DNA of 64,000 bases from Halorussus salinus (GTDB lineage Archaea > Halobacteriota > Halobacteria > Halobacteriales > Haladaptataceae): contig NZ_ML974128.1 of the NCBI RefSeq assembly GCF_004765815.2, positions 563,077 to 627,076 of the forward strand. The letters are read 5' to 3'. Position 1 is the first letter of the stretch. Each line of letters starts with the position of its first letter. The notes below the pieces were generated by a model. The model had not been told where the DNA came from. It saw only the letters and a program-made list of their open reading frames with translations, and ran no database searches. Below are positions 17,405 to 25,101 of the stretch, piece after piece. The position numbers and the translations under genes are program-made.

Positions 17405-18499
17405 CTACCCGACTATGCCGAGGAGTCCCAGAATCCACCGCAGAATCTCCGACAGCGCGAACAGGCCGCCCTCGGCGCGCGAGAGTCTGCGCCCGGACCA
17501 CAGCGCCGCGACGAAAACGCCGACGACGACGGTGAGCCACGCCAGACTCTCCAGCGCCGCGGCCGGAACCGCCAGCGGGCGGACGAGCGCGGCCAGACCG
17601 AGGACGCCGACCATGTTGAAGACGTTGCTCCCGACGACGTTCCCGACCGAGACGCCGACGCTCCCCCGGCGCATCGCCACCAGCGAGACGGCGAACTCGG
17701 GCGTCGAGGTCCCCGCGGCGACGATGGTCCCGCCGACGACCCACGGGGAGACGCCAGCCGCGAGCGCGAGTTCGGTCGCCGCCTCGACCATGAAGTGACC
17801 GCTCACCAACACGACCGCGAGTCCGGCGACCAGCGTGCCCGCGTTCCGGGCGGTCGAGGAGGTCCGCTCGCCGTCGTCGGCCAGCGTCTCCGCGCGGTCG
17901 GCCGGCGGCTCCGCGTTGGGGGTCGCGGTCTCCGCGCGGTCGGCCGTCGTCGCCCTGTCCGCCCCTCCGGCGACGGGGACGGTCTCCCGGTCGTCCGGGG
18001 CCGCGCCGGTCGGGGACCGACCGCCGTCGCCCTCCTCGGGGTTCGACTCCGAGCGAATCAGATACCACGTGTAAGCGACGAACGAGGCGATGAACACCAG
18101 TCCCTCGACGCGTCCGATAGTCAGGTCGGCCATCGCGGCGACCCCGGCCAGCGTCGTCGCGGCGAGCGCGAGGCCGTCGCGGTGGACCAGCGACCGCTCG
18201 ATGGGAACGACCCGGACCAGCGAGACCACCCCGAGGATGAACGCGACGTTGTAGATGTTCGACCCGACGACGTTGGCGACCGCGATGTCTCCCGCCCCGG
18301 CGAGCGCGGCGTCGAGGCTGACGGCCAACTCCGGCGTCGAGGTGCCGACCGCGACGACGGTGAGTCCGATGACCAGCTCCGAGAGTCCGGCCCCGCGGGC
18401 GAGTCGAACGACCGAATCGACCAGCAGTCGCGCGCCTATCCAGAGACCGACGACGGTCGCGACGAGGAGACCGACCTGCACGACCAACTGTCCTGCCAT
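17405..18499 (-). CDS. Sodium/calcium exchanger family protein (CaCA)
   Basis: A 364-residue membrane protein with two homologous halves of about five helices. The ion-binding alpha repeats are clear: GTSTPELAVSLDAAL with VANVVGSNIYN in the first half, GTSTPEFAVSLVAM with VGNVVGSNVFN in the second. The halves are joined by a long acidic cytoplasmic loop (about residues 155-225). It exchanges Na+ or H+ for Ca2+, probably expelling calcium. The start is the ATG at 18499 (MAGQLVVQ); the longer frame overlaps the divergent aroC promoter. Confidence 0.9.
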   Translation of the reverse strand: MAGQLVVQVGLLVATVVGLWIGARLLVDSVVRLARGAGLSELVIGLTVVAVGTSTPELAVSLDAALAGAGDIAVANVVGSNIYNVAFILGVVSLVRVVPIERSLVHRDGLALAATTLAGVAAMADLTIGRVEGLVFIASFVAYTWYLIRSESNPEEGDGGRSPTGAAPDDRETVPVAGGADRATTADRAETATPNAEPPADRAETLADDGERTSSTARNAGTLVAGLAVVLVSGHFMVEAATELALAAGVSPWVVGGTIVAAGTSTPEFAVSLVAMRRGSVGVSVGNVVGSNVFNMVGVLGLAALVRPLAVPAAALESLAWLTVVVGVFVAALWSGRRLSRAEGGLFALSEILRWILGLLGIVG

Positions 18500-18582
18500 G
18501 AGGTTCGTGGGTTCGCTACCGGCCGGAACGGCAAAGAATCGTCGGCGACCCGCCGCCGACGCCGATTGCGGCATCTCCAAAC

Positions 18583-18592
18583 CATAAATACC
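18583..18592 (+). promoter_or_regulatory. TATA box of aroC
   Basis: CATAAATACC is centred 27 bases before the aroC ATG at 18615, so the mRNA should be leaderless. It sits in the gap to the divergent exchanger gene. Confidence 0.6.
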
Positions 18593-18614
18593 CGCGCCGA
18601 CCAACACTCCTGCA

Positions 18615-19781
18615 ATGAACGGAAACAGCTTCGGACGCCTCTTTCAGGTGACTACCTTCGGCGAGAGCCACGGCGAGGCGATGGGTGTCACCGTCTCGGG
18701 CTGTCCGGCCGGACTGGAACTGGACGAGGAGGACGTACAGGAAGACCTCGACCGCCGGAAGCCCGGCCAGTCGATGATAACGACCAGCCGAGGCGAACCC
18801 GACCACGTGTCCATCAAGTCCGGCCTCCAAGACGGCTACACCACGGGGACGCCCATCGGGATGGTCATCGACAACAAGGACGCCCGCTCCGAGAAGTACG
18901 AACCCTTCATCACCGCGCCGCGGCCCTCCCACGGCGATTTTACCTACTCGGCGAAGTTCGGCACACGCAACTGGGGCGGCGGCGGCCGGTCGTCCGCGCG
19001 CGAGACGGTCAACTGGGTCGCGGCCGGAGCGATAGCGAAGAAGATTCTCGCCAGCGAGGGGGTGCAACTCAAGGCCCACGTCAACCAGATCGGCGACATC
19101 GAGGCTCCGGCGGTCTCCTTCGAGGAGCTACTCGAACACAGCGAGGAGAACGAGGTCAGGTGCGCTCACCCCGAGACCGCCGACGAGATGCGCGAGCGCA
19201 TCGACGAGTACCAACAGGAGGGCGACTCCATCGGCGGCTCTATCTACTTCGAGGCTCGCGGGGTCCCGCGCGGACTCGGCGCGCCGCGGTTCGACTCGGT
19301 GCAGGCCCGACTCGGGCAGGCGATGATGAGCGTGCCCGCCGCGACGGCCTTCGAGTTCGGTCTCGGCCGCGAGGCTCGCGAGTACACCGGGAGCGAGCGC
19401 AACGACGAGTGGAAATTCACTGACCCGGAAAACCCCGACGAGAGCGACCCCGTACCCGTCGAGAACGACCACGGCGGGCTACAGGGCGGCATCACGACCG
19501 GCGAACCCATCTACGGCGAGGTGACGCTCCACGCGCCGACCTCGATTCCCAAGACCCAGACCACCGTCGATTGGGAGACCGGCGAACAGAAAGACGAACA
19601 GGTCATCGGCCGCCACGACCCGGTGTTACCTCCTCGCGGCGTCCCGGTCGTGGAGTCGATGCTCGCGCTGACGCTCGTGGACTTCATGCTGCTGGGCGGT
19701 CGCATCAACCCCGACCGCGTGGACGACCGACCCGGCGAGTACGACACCGACTACCACCCGAGCAGTCCGCACAACGAGTAG
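18615..19781 (+). CDS. aroC: Chorismate synthase
   Basis: A 388-residue enzyme that makes chorismate from EPSP using reduced flavin as a cofactor, the last common step to the aromatic amino acids. Family signatures: TTFGESHGEAMGV near residue 13-25, GGGGRSSARETV near 119 and GGLQGGITTGEPI near 285. The length is typical. A TATA box at 18583-18592 implies its own leaderless promoter. With aroA (14584) and tyrA (8209) it forms a loose cluster of aromatic biosynthesis genes. Confidence 0.97.
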   Translation: MNGNSFGRLFQVTTFGESHGEAMGVTVSGCPAGLELDEEDVQEDLDRRKPGQSMITTSRGEPDHVSIKSGLQDGYTTGTPIGMVIDNKDARSEKYEPFITAPRPSHGDFTYSAKFGTRNWGGGGRSSARETVNWVAAGAIAKKILASEGVQLKAHVNQIGDIEAPAVSFEELLEHSEENEVRCAHPETADEMRERIDEYQQEGDSIGGSIYFEARGVPRGLGAPRFDSVQARLGQAMMSVPAATAFEFGLGREAREYTGSERNDEWKFTDPENPDESDPVPVENDHGGLQGGITTGEPIYGEVTLHAPTSIPKTQTTVDWETGEQKDEQVIGRHDPVLPPRGVPVVESMLALTLVDFMLLGGRINPDRVDDRPGEYDTDYHPSSPHNE

Positions 19782-19887
19782 CGTCCTAGCGAGGTCGGGA
19801 AGCGTCTCGGCGAGGTCGAGAGACCGTGAAAATGGCAAAAGAGACGGTTCGGTCGAACCCCGATTCGGCGCGGTCCTGTCCGGAACG

Positions 19888-20526
19888 CTACTGTCCGGAA
19901 CTGTTGTTGCCCGCGCCGCCGCCACCGCCCGACACCGACACGTCGCCGACCATCGTGTTCGGGTGGACGATGCAGATGTACTGGGCCATCTCTTGGGTCG
20001 CGGTGAACCGGACGGCCTGTACCGCGCCCTGCTCGGAGATTATCTCCGTCTGCGCGACGAGCGATTCGGTGGACTGCTGGCCGCCGCCACCGGTCGCGTT
20101 GCCGCCGGTCCCGTTACTGACGCCCGTGACGTTGCCGCCCGATACGTCCAGCGTGACGTTCTGTCCCGCTTGGGTCTGGTTGATTTGCTCGAAGACATCC
20201 GGCTGGACCGACAGCGGTTCGAGGACTTGGAGGTTGTTACCCTGCGAGTCCTGAATCGCGAAGTTGTGGCCCACCCCGTCGCCGTTCTGCCACATCAGCG
20301 TGTAGGTCGTCCCCGCCTGTAGGTTCAGGGTCGGGTTCGCGCTCCCGGTCGCCTCTGCGCTTCCGGGGAGCCGATACCCCTGCCACGCTCTCGTGTATCC
20401 GCCGAGGAGGATGACCTCCTCGTTCCCGCTCTGGCCTTGTGCGAGGACCGTCGCGTTGATACCCGCCAATGCGCCTGTCGCTGCCGTCGCTTTCAGGAAA
20501 CGACGACGGGATGACTGTTGTGTCAT
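19888..20526 (-). CDS. Tat-exported cupredoxin-like (halocyanin/plastocyanin-type) protein
   Basis: A 212-residue protein. The N-terminus has a twin-arginine signal (SSRRRFLK, then a hydrophobic region). The mature part shows copper ligands of a type I site: His87 (GVGHNF), Cys185, His188 and Met192 (YICIVHPNTM). Residues between about 130 and 155 are Gly/Asn-rich and probably flexible. Cupredoxins are small extracytoplasmic electron carriers; here there is no lipobox, so the protein is soluble or held by its signal. I start at ATG 20526, directly before the Tat motif. It converges with aroC. Confidence 0.82.
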   Translation of the reverse strand: MTQQSSRRRFLKATAATGALAGINATVLAQGQSGNEEVILLGGYTRAWQGYRLPGSAEATGSANPTLNLQAGTTYTLMWQNGDGVGHNFAIQDSQGNNLQVLEPLSVQPDVFEQINQTQAGQNVTLDVSGGNVTGVSNGTGGNATGGGGQQSTESLVAQTEIISEQGAVQAVRFTATQEMAQYICIVHPNTMVGDVSVSGGGGGAGNNSSGQ

Positions 20527-20792
20527 GAAACCCCTCACTCTCTAGTCCTCCGCCAACGGATTAAATGGGGTCAATCGTTGTACGCTCTCAGTCGCCGGGA
20601 CAGTCGTAATGAAACCTTTCCAATCGACGAAAACAGTTTTGCGGTGCCGAGCGTCCCACCGTTGCTAAAATTACTGTTCTATTACGCAGGGGGACCCGAT
20701 TCAGTCGAGCGATTCGCCCGCTCGACCCTCGCGAGCCATCTGCCCGTAAATTTATTGGACCTTCGTGATGAATACGACGTAGGGTCGGAAAC

Positions 20793-21125
20793 GTGTCTAA
20801 AAGTAACATGGGAAACGATACCAACGAAAATCCGGGGCTGACCGAATCGCCCGACCGTTCCGGCGTCTACCGCGCGACGTACGACCCGGACGGCCCGGCG
20901 ACGCTGAGCGATGTCGTCATCGAAGCTATCGCCGAAGTCGCCGACGTAGACCCGACGGAGACGGTCATCCCCATCGCCGAGAGAATCGACCCGGATGCAC
21001 TCGACTCGCTGTTCGCCGACGACGAGGGCAAGGCCCGGACCGCGTTTCGGGTCTGCGGTCTCGAAGTCCTCGTGCGGAGCGACGGCCGCGTCCGAATCGT
21101 AGACGAACCCGTTTCAGACGACTGA
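20793..21125 (+). CDS. HalOD1 output-domain protein
   Basis: About 110 residues from a GTG, or 105 from the ATG at 20808. After a short polar N-terminus the protein is a single HalOD1-type domain (TLSDVVIEAIAEVADVDPTE, then a DPDALDSLF helix and a VRSDGRVRI hairpin). HalOD1 is a haloarchaeal output module often attached to or next to signalling proteins; its molecular action is unknown. An AATTTATTGG box at about 20748 can act as promoter. The next gene starts 13 bases downstream, so the pair is probably an operon. Confidence 0.8.
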   Translation: MSKSNMGNDTNENPGLTESPDRSGVYRATYDPDGPATLSDVVIEAIAEVADVDPTETVIPIAERIDPDALDSLFADDEGKARTAFRVCGLEVLVRSDGRVRIVDEPVSDD

Positions 21126-21138
21126 GGAGGTGAGTGGT

Positions 21139-22035
21139 GTGCAAGATACGAAACTCGTCCGGACCTGCATCGACTGCGACCCACACAAGTTGGTCCTGCG
21201 CCGGACGAACGACGACGATTCGCGATTCGACGTACTGCTCGATTTGCTGACCGAAGACCCCACGGAGGCGGTCGCGGTGACGTACAGACAGTCCGAACGC
21301 TTCCTCCACGAGTGGCGCGAGCGCGTGGACCGGCCGCCCCGAAACGTCGGCGTCGTCAGCGTCGGCGAACAGATGCGCTCGTCGGCCGCCGCGAGCGCGC
21401 CGTTGCCTGCCGACCGGACGCCGCTCCGCGGCGTCGCGGACCCGACCGACACCGACGGGATGCGCGCGGCCGTGACGAACTACCTCGACGGGTGGCCGTC
21501 CGGCGGCGACACGATGGTCTACTTCGACTCGCTGTCCGACCTCCTCGCACGCGAGGACTCCTCGGCGGTCGCCGAGTTCCTCGAGGAGTTCCTCCGTGCG
21601 CTGGACACCCGCGACGCCGTCGGCTACTTCTGTCTGCGCCCCGCCGCCCACGAGCGTCGGGTCGTCCGCGAGGTCGCCTCGCTGTTCGACACCGTGGTCG
21701 AGACCGTCGAAACGGCGGCTCCGTCGGTGACTCGCCCTTCGGTGGACGACTGTTTCCACGTCGTCGCCGACCCCCGACGCCGGTGCGTCCTCGACGCGCT
21801 GGCCGACGGCGACCCGCGCTCGGTCCCGGCGCTGGCCGACCGAATCGCCGACCGGAGTTCCGTGGACCGCGACCGGGCCGCGACCTCGCTTCGCCACGTC
21901 CACCTGCCGAAACTCGCCGAGTACGGCGTCGTCGTCCACGACCGCGCGGCCGACCGCGTCGAACCGGGCGACTACTTCGAGCGCGTCGAACCGTACCTCC
22001 GGCGGCTCCGCGGAGCCGACGACGACCGATACTGA
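21139..22035 (+). CDS. DUF7504-like protein with C-terminal winged-helix domain
   Basis: 298 residues from the GTG at 21139, which has GGAGGTG (21126-21132) at good spacing; a GTG at 21130 would overlap that site. Residues 10-190 form the same RecA/KaiC-like domain as the gene at 10463 (key block TMVYFDSLSDLL). Residues 205-298 are a winged helix of the type seen in haloarchaeal regulators (HVVADPRRRCVLDALADGD, then LRHVHLPKLAEYGVV and a final YFERVEPYL). It is probably a transcription regulator receiving a signal through the first domain. It follows the HalOD1 gene closely. Confidence 0.75.
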   Translation: MQDTKLVRTCIDCDPHKLVLRRTNDDDSRFDVLLDLLTEDPTEAVAVTYRQSERFLHEWRERVDRPPRNVGVVSVGEQMRSSAAASAPLPADRTPLRGVADPTDTDGMRAAVTNYLDGWPSGGDTMVYFDSLSDLLAREDSSAVAEFLEEFLRALDTRDAVGYFCLRPAAHERRVVREVASLFDTVVETVETAAPSVTRPSVDDCFHVVADPRRRCVLDALADGDPRSVPALADRIADRSSVDRDRAATSLRHVHLPKLAEYGVVVHDRAADRVEPGDYFERVEPYLRRLRGADDDRY

Positions 22036-22183
22036 GCGGCGTCGCTCCTCGGTCCGATTCGCCGTAGCCGGACTCTCCGCCCAGTTCGATTTGTACCTCC
22101 GACCTGTTCCGACCAGTCCGTCGCTCCGCCCGGTCGGCTTCGCTCCGACCGGTTTTTATCTCGCGCGCTCCTCGATACCGACG

Positions 22184-22816
22184 ATGGACGCGAACCAGCA
22201 GACTCCGGCGAACCCGTTCGGGATGGACGCCGACTGCGAGAACTGCCCGGCCCTCTGTGCGACCCGCGAGCAGGTCGTTCACGGGTACGGCGACGTGGGC
22301 GCGGACTTCCTGTTCGTCGGTGAGGTCCCCGGCCGGGGTGCCGACCGGACGGGCGTCCCCTTCACGGGCGACGAGCGGGGCGAGGAGCTTCAGCACCTCC
22401 TCGGCCTCCTCGGTCTCAACAACTCCCTGCCGAGCGACGACGAGCCGGAACTCGAAAACGCCTTTCTGACGTATCTGGCGCGGTGTCGAGACCCCGAGCG
22501 TCCGCCGACCGACGACGAGATTCGGACCTGCGAACCCTATCTCAACGCCGAGATTCGGATGATAAACCCCGAAATCCTCGTGCCGGTCGGCGGGCGTGCC
22601 TTGACCGAGATAGCGACCGAGTACACCACGACGCCCGCCGAGGAGTTCGACGTAACTGCGGACCACGCGACGACGATTCGCGGCCGGGGCTTCGAAATCG
22701 TCCCGATGGCCGACCCGCTCGACCTCGCCGAAAGCGAGCGCGAGGAGTTCATAGACCACTTCGAGTCGCTGATGGACCGCGACTACCGCCAGACGAAGGG
22801 GCGGCGAAGCCGCTGA
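22184..22816 (+). CDS. Uracil-DNA glycosylase superfamily protein (4Fe-4S type)
   Basis: A 210-residue protein of the family 4/5-like UDG fold. Four cysteines fit an iron-sulfur cluster: CENC near residue 15-18 and the later CRDPERPPTDDEIRTC pair. The glycosylase motif 1 region is GEVPGRGADRTGVPFTG. The usual motif 2 (HP-S/A) appears as ADPL, so a catalytic histidine expected in true UDGs is missing. It may be a divergent glycosylase or may have lost the activity. The start is the ATG at 22184; the frame upstream is antisense-like. It converges with the small membrane gene two bases later. Confidence 0.75.
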   Translation: MDANQQTPANPFGMDADCENCPALCATREQVVHGYGDVGADFLFVGEVPGRGADRTGVPFTGDERGEELQHLLGLLGLNNSLPSDDEPELENAFLTYLARCRDPERPPTDDEIRTCEPYLNAEIRMINPEILVPVGGRALTEIATEYTTTPAEEFDVTADHATTIRGRGFEIVPMADPLDLAESEREEFIDHFESLMDRDYRQTKGRRSR

Positions 22817-22817
22817 G

Positions 22818-23021
22818 CTACCCCCAGTAGGGGTTCGACAGCTCGCGATTCGGCGACGACCCGAAGCGACTCGCCGCGGCGACCGCGACGACGAGGAGGG
22901 CGACGACCGCGAGCGCCGGGATGCTTCCGAGAACTACACCGACCAGTCCGACGAGCGCGCCGACCGCGACGAACGCGACCGTCGCGACCGCCAGCGCGCC
23001 GAGGAGTCTCGACCAGTTCAT
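22818..23021 (-). CDS. Small two-helix membrane protein
   Basis: A 67-residue protein starting MNWSRLLGAL. Two hydrophobic helices (LLGALAVATVAFVAVGALVG and IPALAVVALLVVAVAAA) are joined by a short turn, and a polar tail ends in SNPYWG. I chose the ATG at 23021; longer frames overlap the divergent gene's start region. It shares a 61-base divergent gap with the DUF2064 gene. No function is known. Confidence 0.6.
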   Translation of the reverse strand: MNWSRLLGALAVATVAFVAVGALVGLVGVVLGSIPALAVVALLVVAVAAASRFGSSPNRELSNPYWG

Positions 23022-23082
23022 ACGCGAACGAAGGGTGGCGCGGATTAAAAGCTTCAAGGGTCGCGCCCACCGAGAGGGAGGT

Positions 23083-23859
23083 ATGACCGTCATCGCCGTC
23101 TTCGCCGACCCGCCGCGACCGGGACTGGTACTGCCGAACCTCGCCGACTCCTCGCCGGTCTCCGACGAGGAGGCGGCCGACCTCTACGCCGCAATGGTGA
23201 AAGACACGATGCGCGCGGCCGAGCGCAGCGGCGGCGAACTGCTGGTCAACTACCGCGACGACGAGACCCTGCCAGACGAGTTCGCCGACGCGGGCGAGGA
23301 GAGCGCCGAAGCCGAGGTCCGCGCGCTCGCGGCCGACGCGCTCGAAGACCCCGACGAGGCCCGCTTCGAGGTGCAGGTCGGTTCGACGTTCTCGGCGCGC
23401 GCCGGAAACACCGTCTCGCACCTGCTCGGCGAGGAGGACGCCCAGTCGGTCGCGGTCGTGCCGGGGACCGCGCCGATGCTCACGCGCAAGGAAATCGACA
23501 GCGCCGCGATGAAGCTCCGGCGCAACGAGGTCGTCCTCGGCCCGAGCGAGCGCGGCCGGGTCCACTTCGCGGGCTTCACCGAGACCGTGGACTTCGAGGA
23601 GGCCTACGCCACGCCAGCCATCGAAACGCTGACCCGGCGCGCCGCGGACGCGGGCCACGAGGTCGGGTTCCTGCCGACCGCGACCAGCGTGGCCACGGGC
23701 GCGGACCTCGTCTCGCTGGTGCCGGAACTCAACGCCCGCGTCACGGCCGAGCGCATCGTGCCGGGACACACCGCGGGCCTCCTCCGGGAGTGGGGCCTGC
23801 GCGTCGAGGAGGGCGACGCTGGCCCCGAGTTGACCCGAACGCAGACCGACAGTTCTTAG
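23083..23859 (+). CDS. DUF2064-like (glycosyltransferase-fold) protein
   Basis: A 258-residue protein. MTVIAVFADPPRPGLV at the start, the VVPGTAPML block near residue 125 and VVLGPSERGRVHFAGF near 150 match DUF2064/cofC-like nucleotidyl- or glycosyl-transferase folds. Relatives act in sugar or cofactor activation, but the substrate here is open. The ATG at 23083 is preceded by GAGGGAGG, a strong ribosome site that decides this start over longer frames. Its stop lies 25 bases before the 48-bp att repeat, so it is the last chromosomal gene left of the integrated element. Confidence 0.7.
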   Translation: MTVIAVFADPPRPGLVLPNLADSSPVSDEEAADLYAAMVKDTMRAAERSGGELLVNYRDDETLPDEFADAGEESAEAEVRALAADALEDPDEARFEVQVGSTFSARAGNTVSHLLGEEDAQSVAVVPGTAPMLTRKEIDSAAMKLRRNEVVLGPSERGRVHFAGFTETVDFEEAYATPAIETLTRRAADAGHEVGFLPTATSVATGADLVSLVPELNARVTAERIVPGHTAGLLREWGLRVEEGDAGPELTRTQTDSS

Positions 23860-23884
23860 ACGGGCGAGGCGAAATTTAGGACTG

Positions 23885-23932
23885 CGCGGTGGGATGGCAG
23901 AGCGGCCTATTGCGCCTGCCTTGAAAGCAGGT
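23885..23932 (+). repeat. attL: 48-bp copy of the tRNA-Ser 5' part
   Basis: Identical to 38311-38358 over 48 bases, from just before the acceptor strand through the anticodon stem. After the repeat, ATCC-TCAC-GGAT could be a tRNA-Ser variable arm, but no T arm or 3' acceptor strand follows (no GTTCAAAT, no TCCCACC), so this copy cannot fold as a tRNA. Confidence 0.9.
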
Positions 23933-24082
23933 ATCCTCACGGATTCCTGTGGCCCCGTGAAATCACCCGATAAGCGCCTTCTACCTTGTGTATAGTTGAT
24001 TCGCACTTATAAAATTATAGGTTCATAAGTCTGACCTATGTTGTTCCTATCTTTAACTCGGTAAGCGTAATTTAGGGGTGGA

Positions 24083-24214
24083 TTGCCGGTCTGGTTTATA
24101 TGTGTCCATAGGTTTGGACTGAATAGCCACCAAATCCCGTCGCCGTCCGTTGCTATTGCACTCGAAGACGGCCACGTAGAGAACTTCCGCTGGCGTGACC
24201 TGCGTCCACCGTGA
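24083..24214 (+). pseudogene. Possible 3' remnant of a small gene
   Basis: The plus-strand frame ending at the TGA 24212-24214 reads IPSPSVAIALEDGHVENFRWRDLRPP, which looks like real protein, with codon use like its neighbours. No ATG or GTG occurs in frame before it, and the upstream DNA is AT-rich non-coding. It may be the remains of a gene cut when the element was assembled. The extent to the left is a guess. Confidence 0.35.
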
Positions 24215-24295
24215 CGCCCTTCAGATTCCGAGACACTGGCAACCAGCGTGTCCAACGCCGAAGGATAATTGTCGGCGTGCTACCAACAGATAGGC

Positions 24296-24442
24296 ATGAG
24301 CCACGACCAGAACCCACCTCTCCGTATTCCCGAAGATATGGATGGTGTCTACGAGATTGCCGAGGAAGAAGAGGAAGACGGAATGACCGATGAACAGCGT
24401 CGTAATCTCGCTGAAGCACAGGTTCGCCTTCGGGGATTCTGA
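24296..24442 (+). CDS. Small acidic protein (48 residues), unknown
   Basis: MSHDQNPPLRIPEDMDGVYE followed by an acidic run and the helix DEQRRNLAEAQVRLRGF. The composition is haloarchaeal and the frame ends 35 bases before the next small gene. The first part (LRIPEDMDGVYEIAEEEE) looks like a small accessory protein seen next to zinc-ribbon mini-genes, but I cannot name a family. Confidence 0.5.
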   Translation: MSHDQNPPLRIPEDMDGVYEIAEEEEEDGMTDEQRRNLAEAQVRLRGF

Positions 24443-24476
24443 CCCGGACGAGTAGCCCGACGACGCCCACCGACCC

Positions 24477-24629
24477 ATGACCCCCGACGAATCGTCACTC
24501 GGTCGCTGTCCGGACTGCGGCGAGCCTATTCCCTCTGCGTGGCTCCTTGTCGAGTACGAACGGGCCGACGGTACCGAGGGCGTTTGGGCGGAGTGTCCAT
24601 CTTGTGAGGATGTTGTAGCGCCGGAGTAG
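24477..24629 (+). CDS. Small zinc-ribbon protein (50 residues)
   Basis: Two CPxC knuckles, CPDCGEP (residues 11-17) and CPSCED (40-45), are separated by a beta region (AWLLVEYERADGTEGVWAEC), a minimal zinc ribbon. It resembles haloarchaeal mini-proteins listed as putative zinc-binding DUF families, which are widespread in plasmids and proviruses. Function unknown; regulation or RNA contact is possible. The ATG at 24477 is the only good start. Confidence 0.65.
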   Translation: MTPDESSLGRCPDCGEPIPSAWLLVEYERADGTEGVWAECPSCEDVVAPE

Positions 24630-24685
24630 TCGGAGACAGCAGAACCAAGTGTTCTCCCTGTGCTACCTCGTCCAAGACCTCACTG

Positions 24686-25099
24686 ATGGAAATTTCCGAC
24701 CAACTGCGCTGTCTGTTCTCTGCCACTGTCGAAGAGCAAGACGAGTCGTTTGTCGTTGAAGTCCCCGAGCAAGAGATTCGCCTTGGCGACCTTCAGGCGG
24801 GCGAGACGTACCGTGTGGCCGTTCTGCCGTCACCTGCGACTGACGACACCAGCGACACGTACACTGAATCAGAGCGCGAGCGTGGCCCACCGAAGCCACC
24901 GGTTGAGGAAGGTGAAGAGCGAACGGTTGAAATCGAGGATATAGGTGACCAAGGCGACGGTATCACTCGGGTCGAGCGTGGTTTCGTCGTCATTGTTCCC
25001 GACACCGAACAGGGCGAGCGCGTTACCGTCGAGATTACTGATGTTCGTGAGAACGTCGCCTTCGCGGAAGTTATCGAGCGCATGAGTTACTACGAATAG
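24686..25099 (+). CDS. TRAM domain protein
   Basis: A 137-residue protein. Residues about 76-137 are a TRAM domain (EIEDIGDQGDGITRVERGFVVIVPDTEQGERVTVEITDV...FAEVIE), a small beta-barrel that binds RNA and is fused to tRNA/rRNA modification enzymes or occurs alone in methanogens and haloarchaea. Stand-alone archaeal TRAM proteins have been proposed to act as RNA chaperones. The N-terminal 75 residues include a polar, poorly conserved linker. It converges with the HEPN-candidate gene two bases later. Confidence 0.85.
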   Translation: MEISDQLRCLFSATVEEQDESFVVEVPEQEIRLGDLQAGETYRVAVLPSPATDDTSDTYTESERERGPPKPPVEEGEERTVEIEDIGDQGDGITRVERGFVVIVPDTEQGERVTVEITDVRENVAFAEVIERMSYYE

Positions 25100-25101
25100 T
25101 A

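Larger units (their letters stand above)
23860..24295. other. Left end of the integrated element
   Basis: This gene-poor stretch starts with attL (23885-23932), continues with a tRNA-Ser-like hairpin (ATCC-TCAC-GGAT, 23933-23944), then an AT-rich block (23990-24110) with an imperfect palindrome ATAGGT...ACCTAT at 24022-24045. From about 24083 a gene fragment appears on the plus strand (entered separately). No intact gene is supported. Confidence 0.6.

Noticed and set aside
23888-23975. A second functional tRNA-Ser
   Set aside because: The acceptor 5' strand, D arm and anticodon arm are perfect, but there is no T arm and no 3' acceptor strand.
24007-24255. 82-codon minus-strand frame at the element's left end
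   Set aside because: It is antisense to the better protein-like remnant ending at 24214 and its end runs into AT-rich non-coding DNA.
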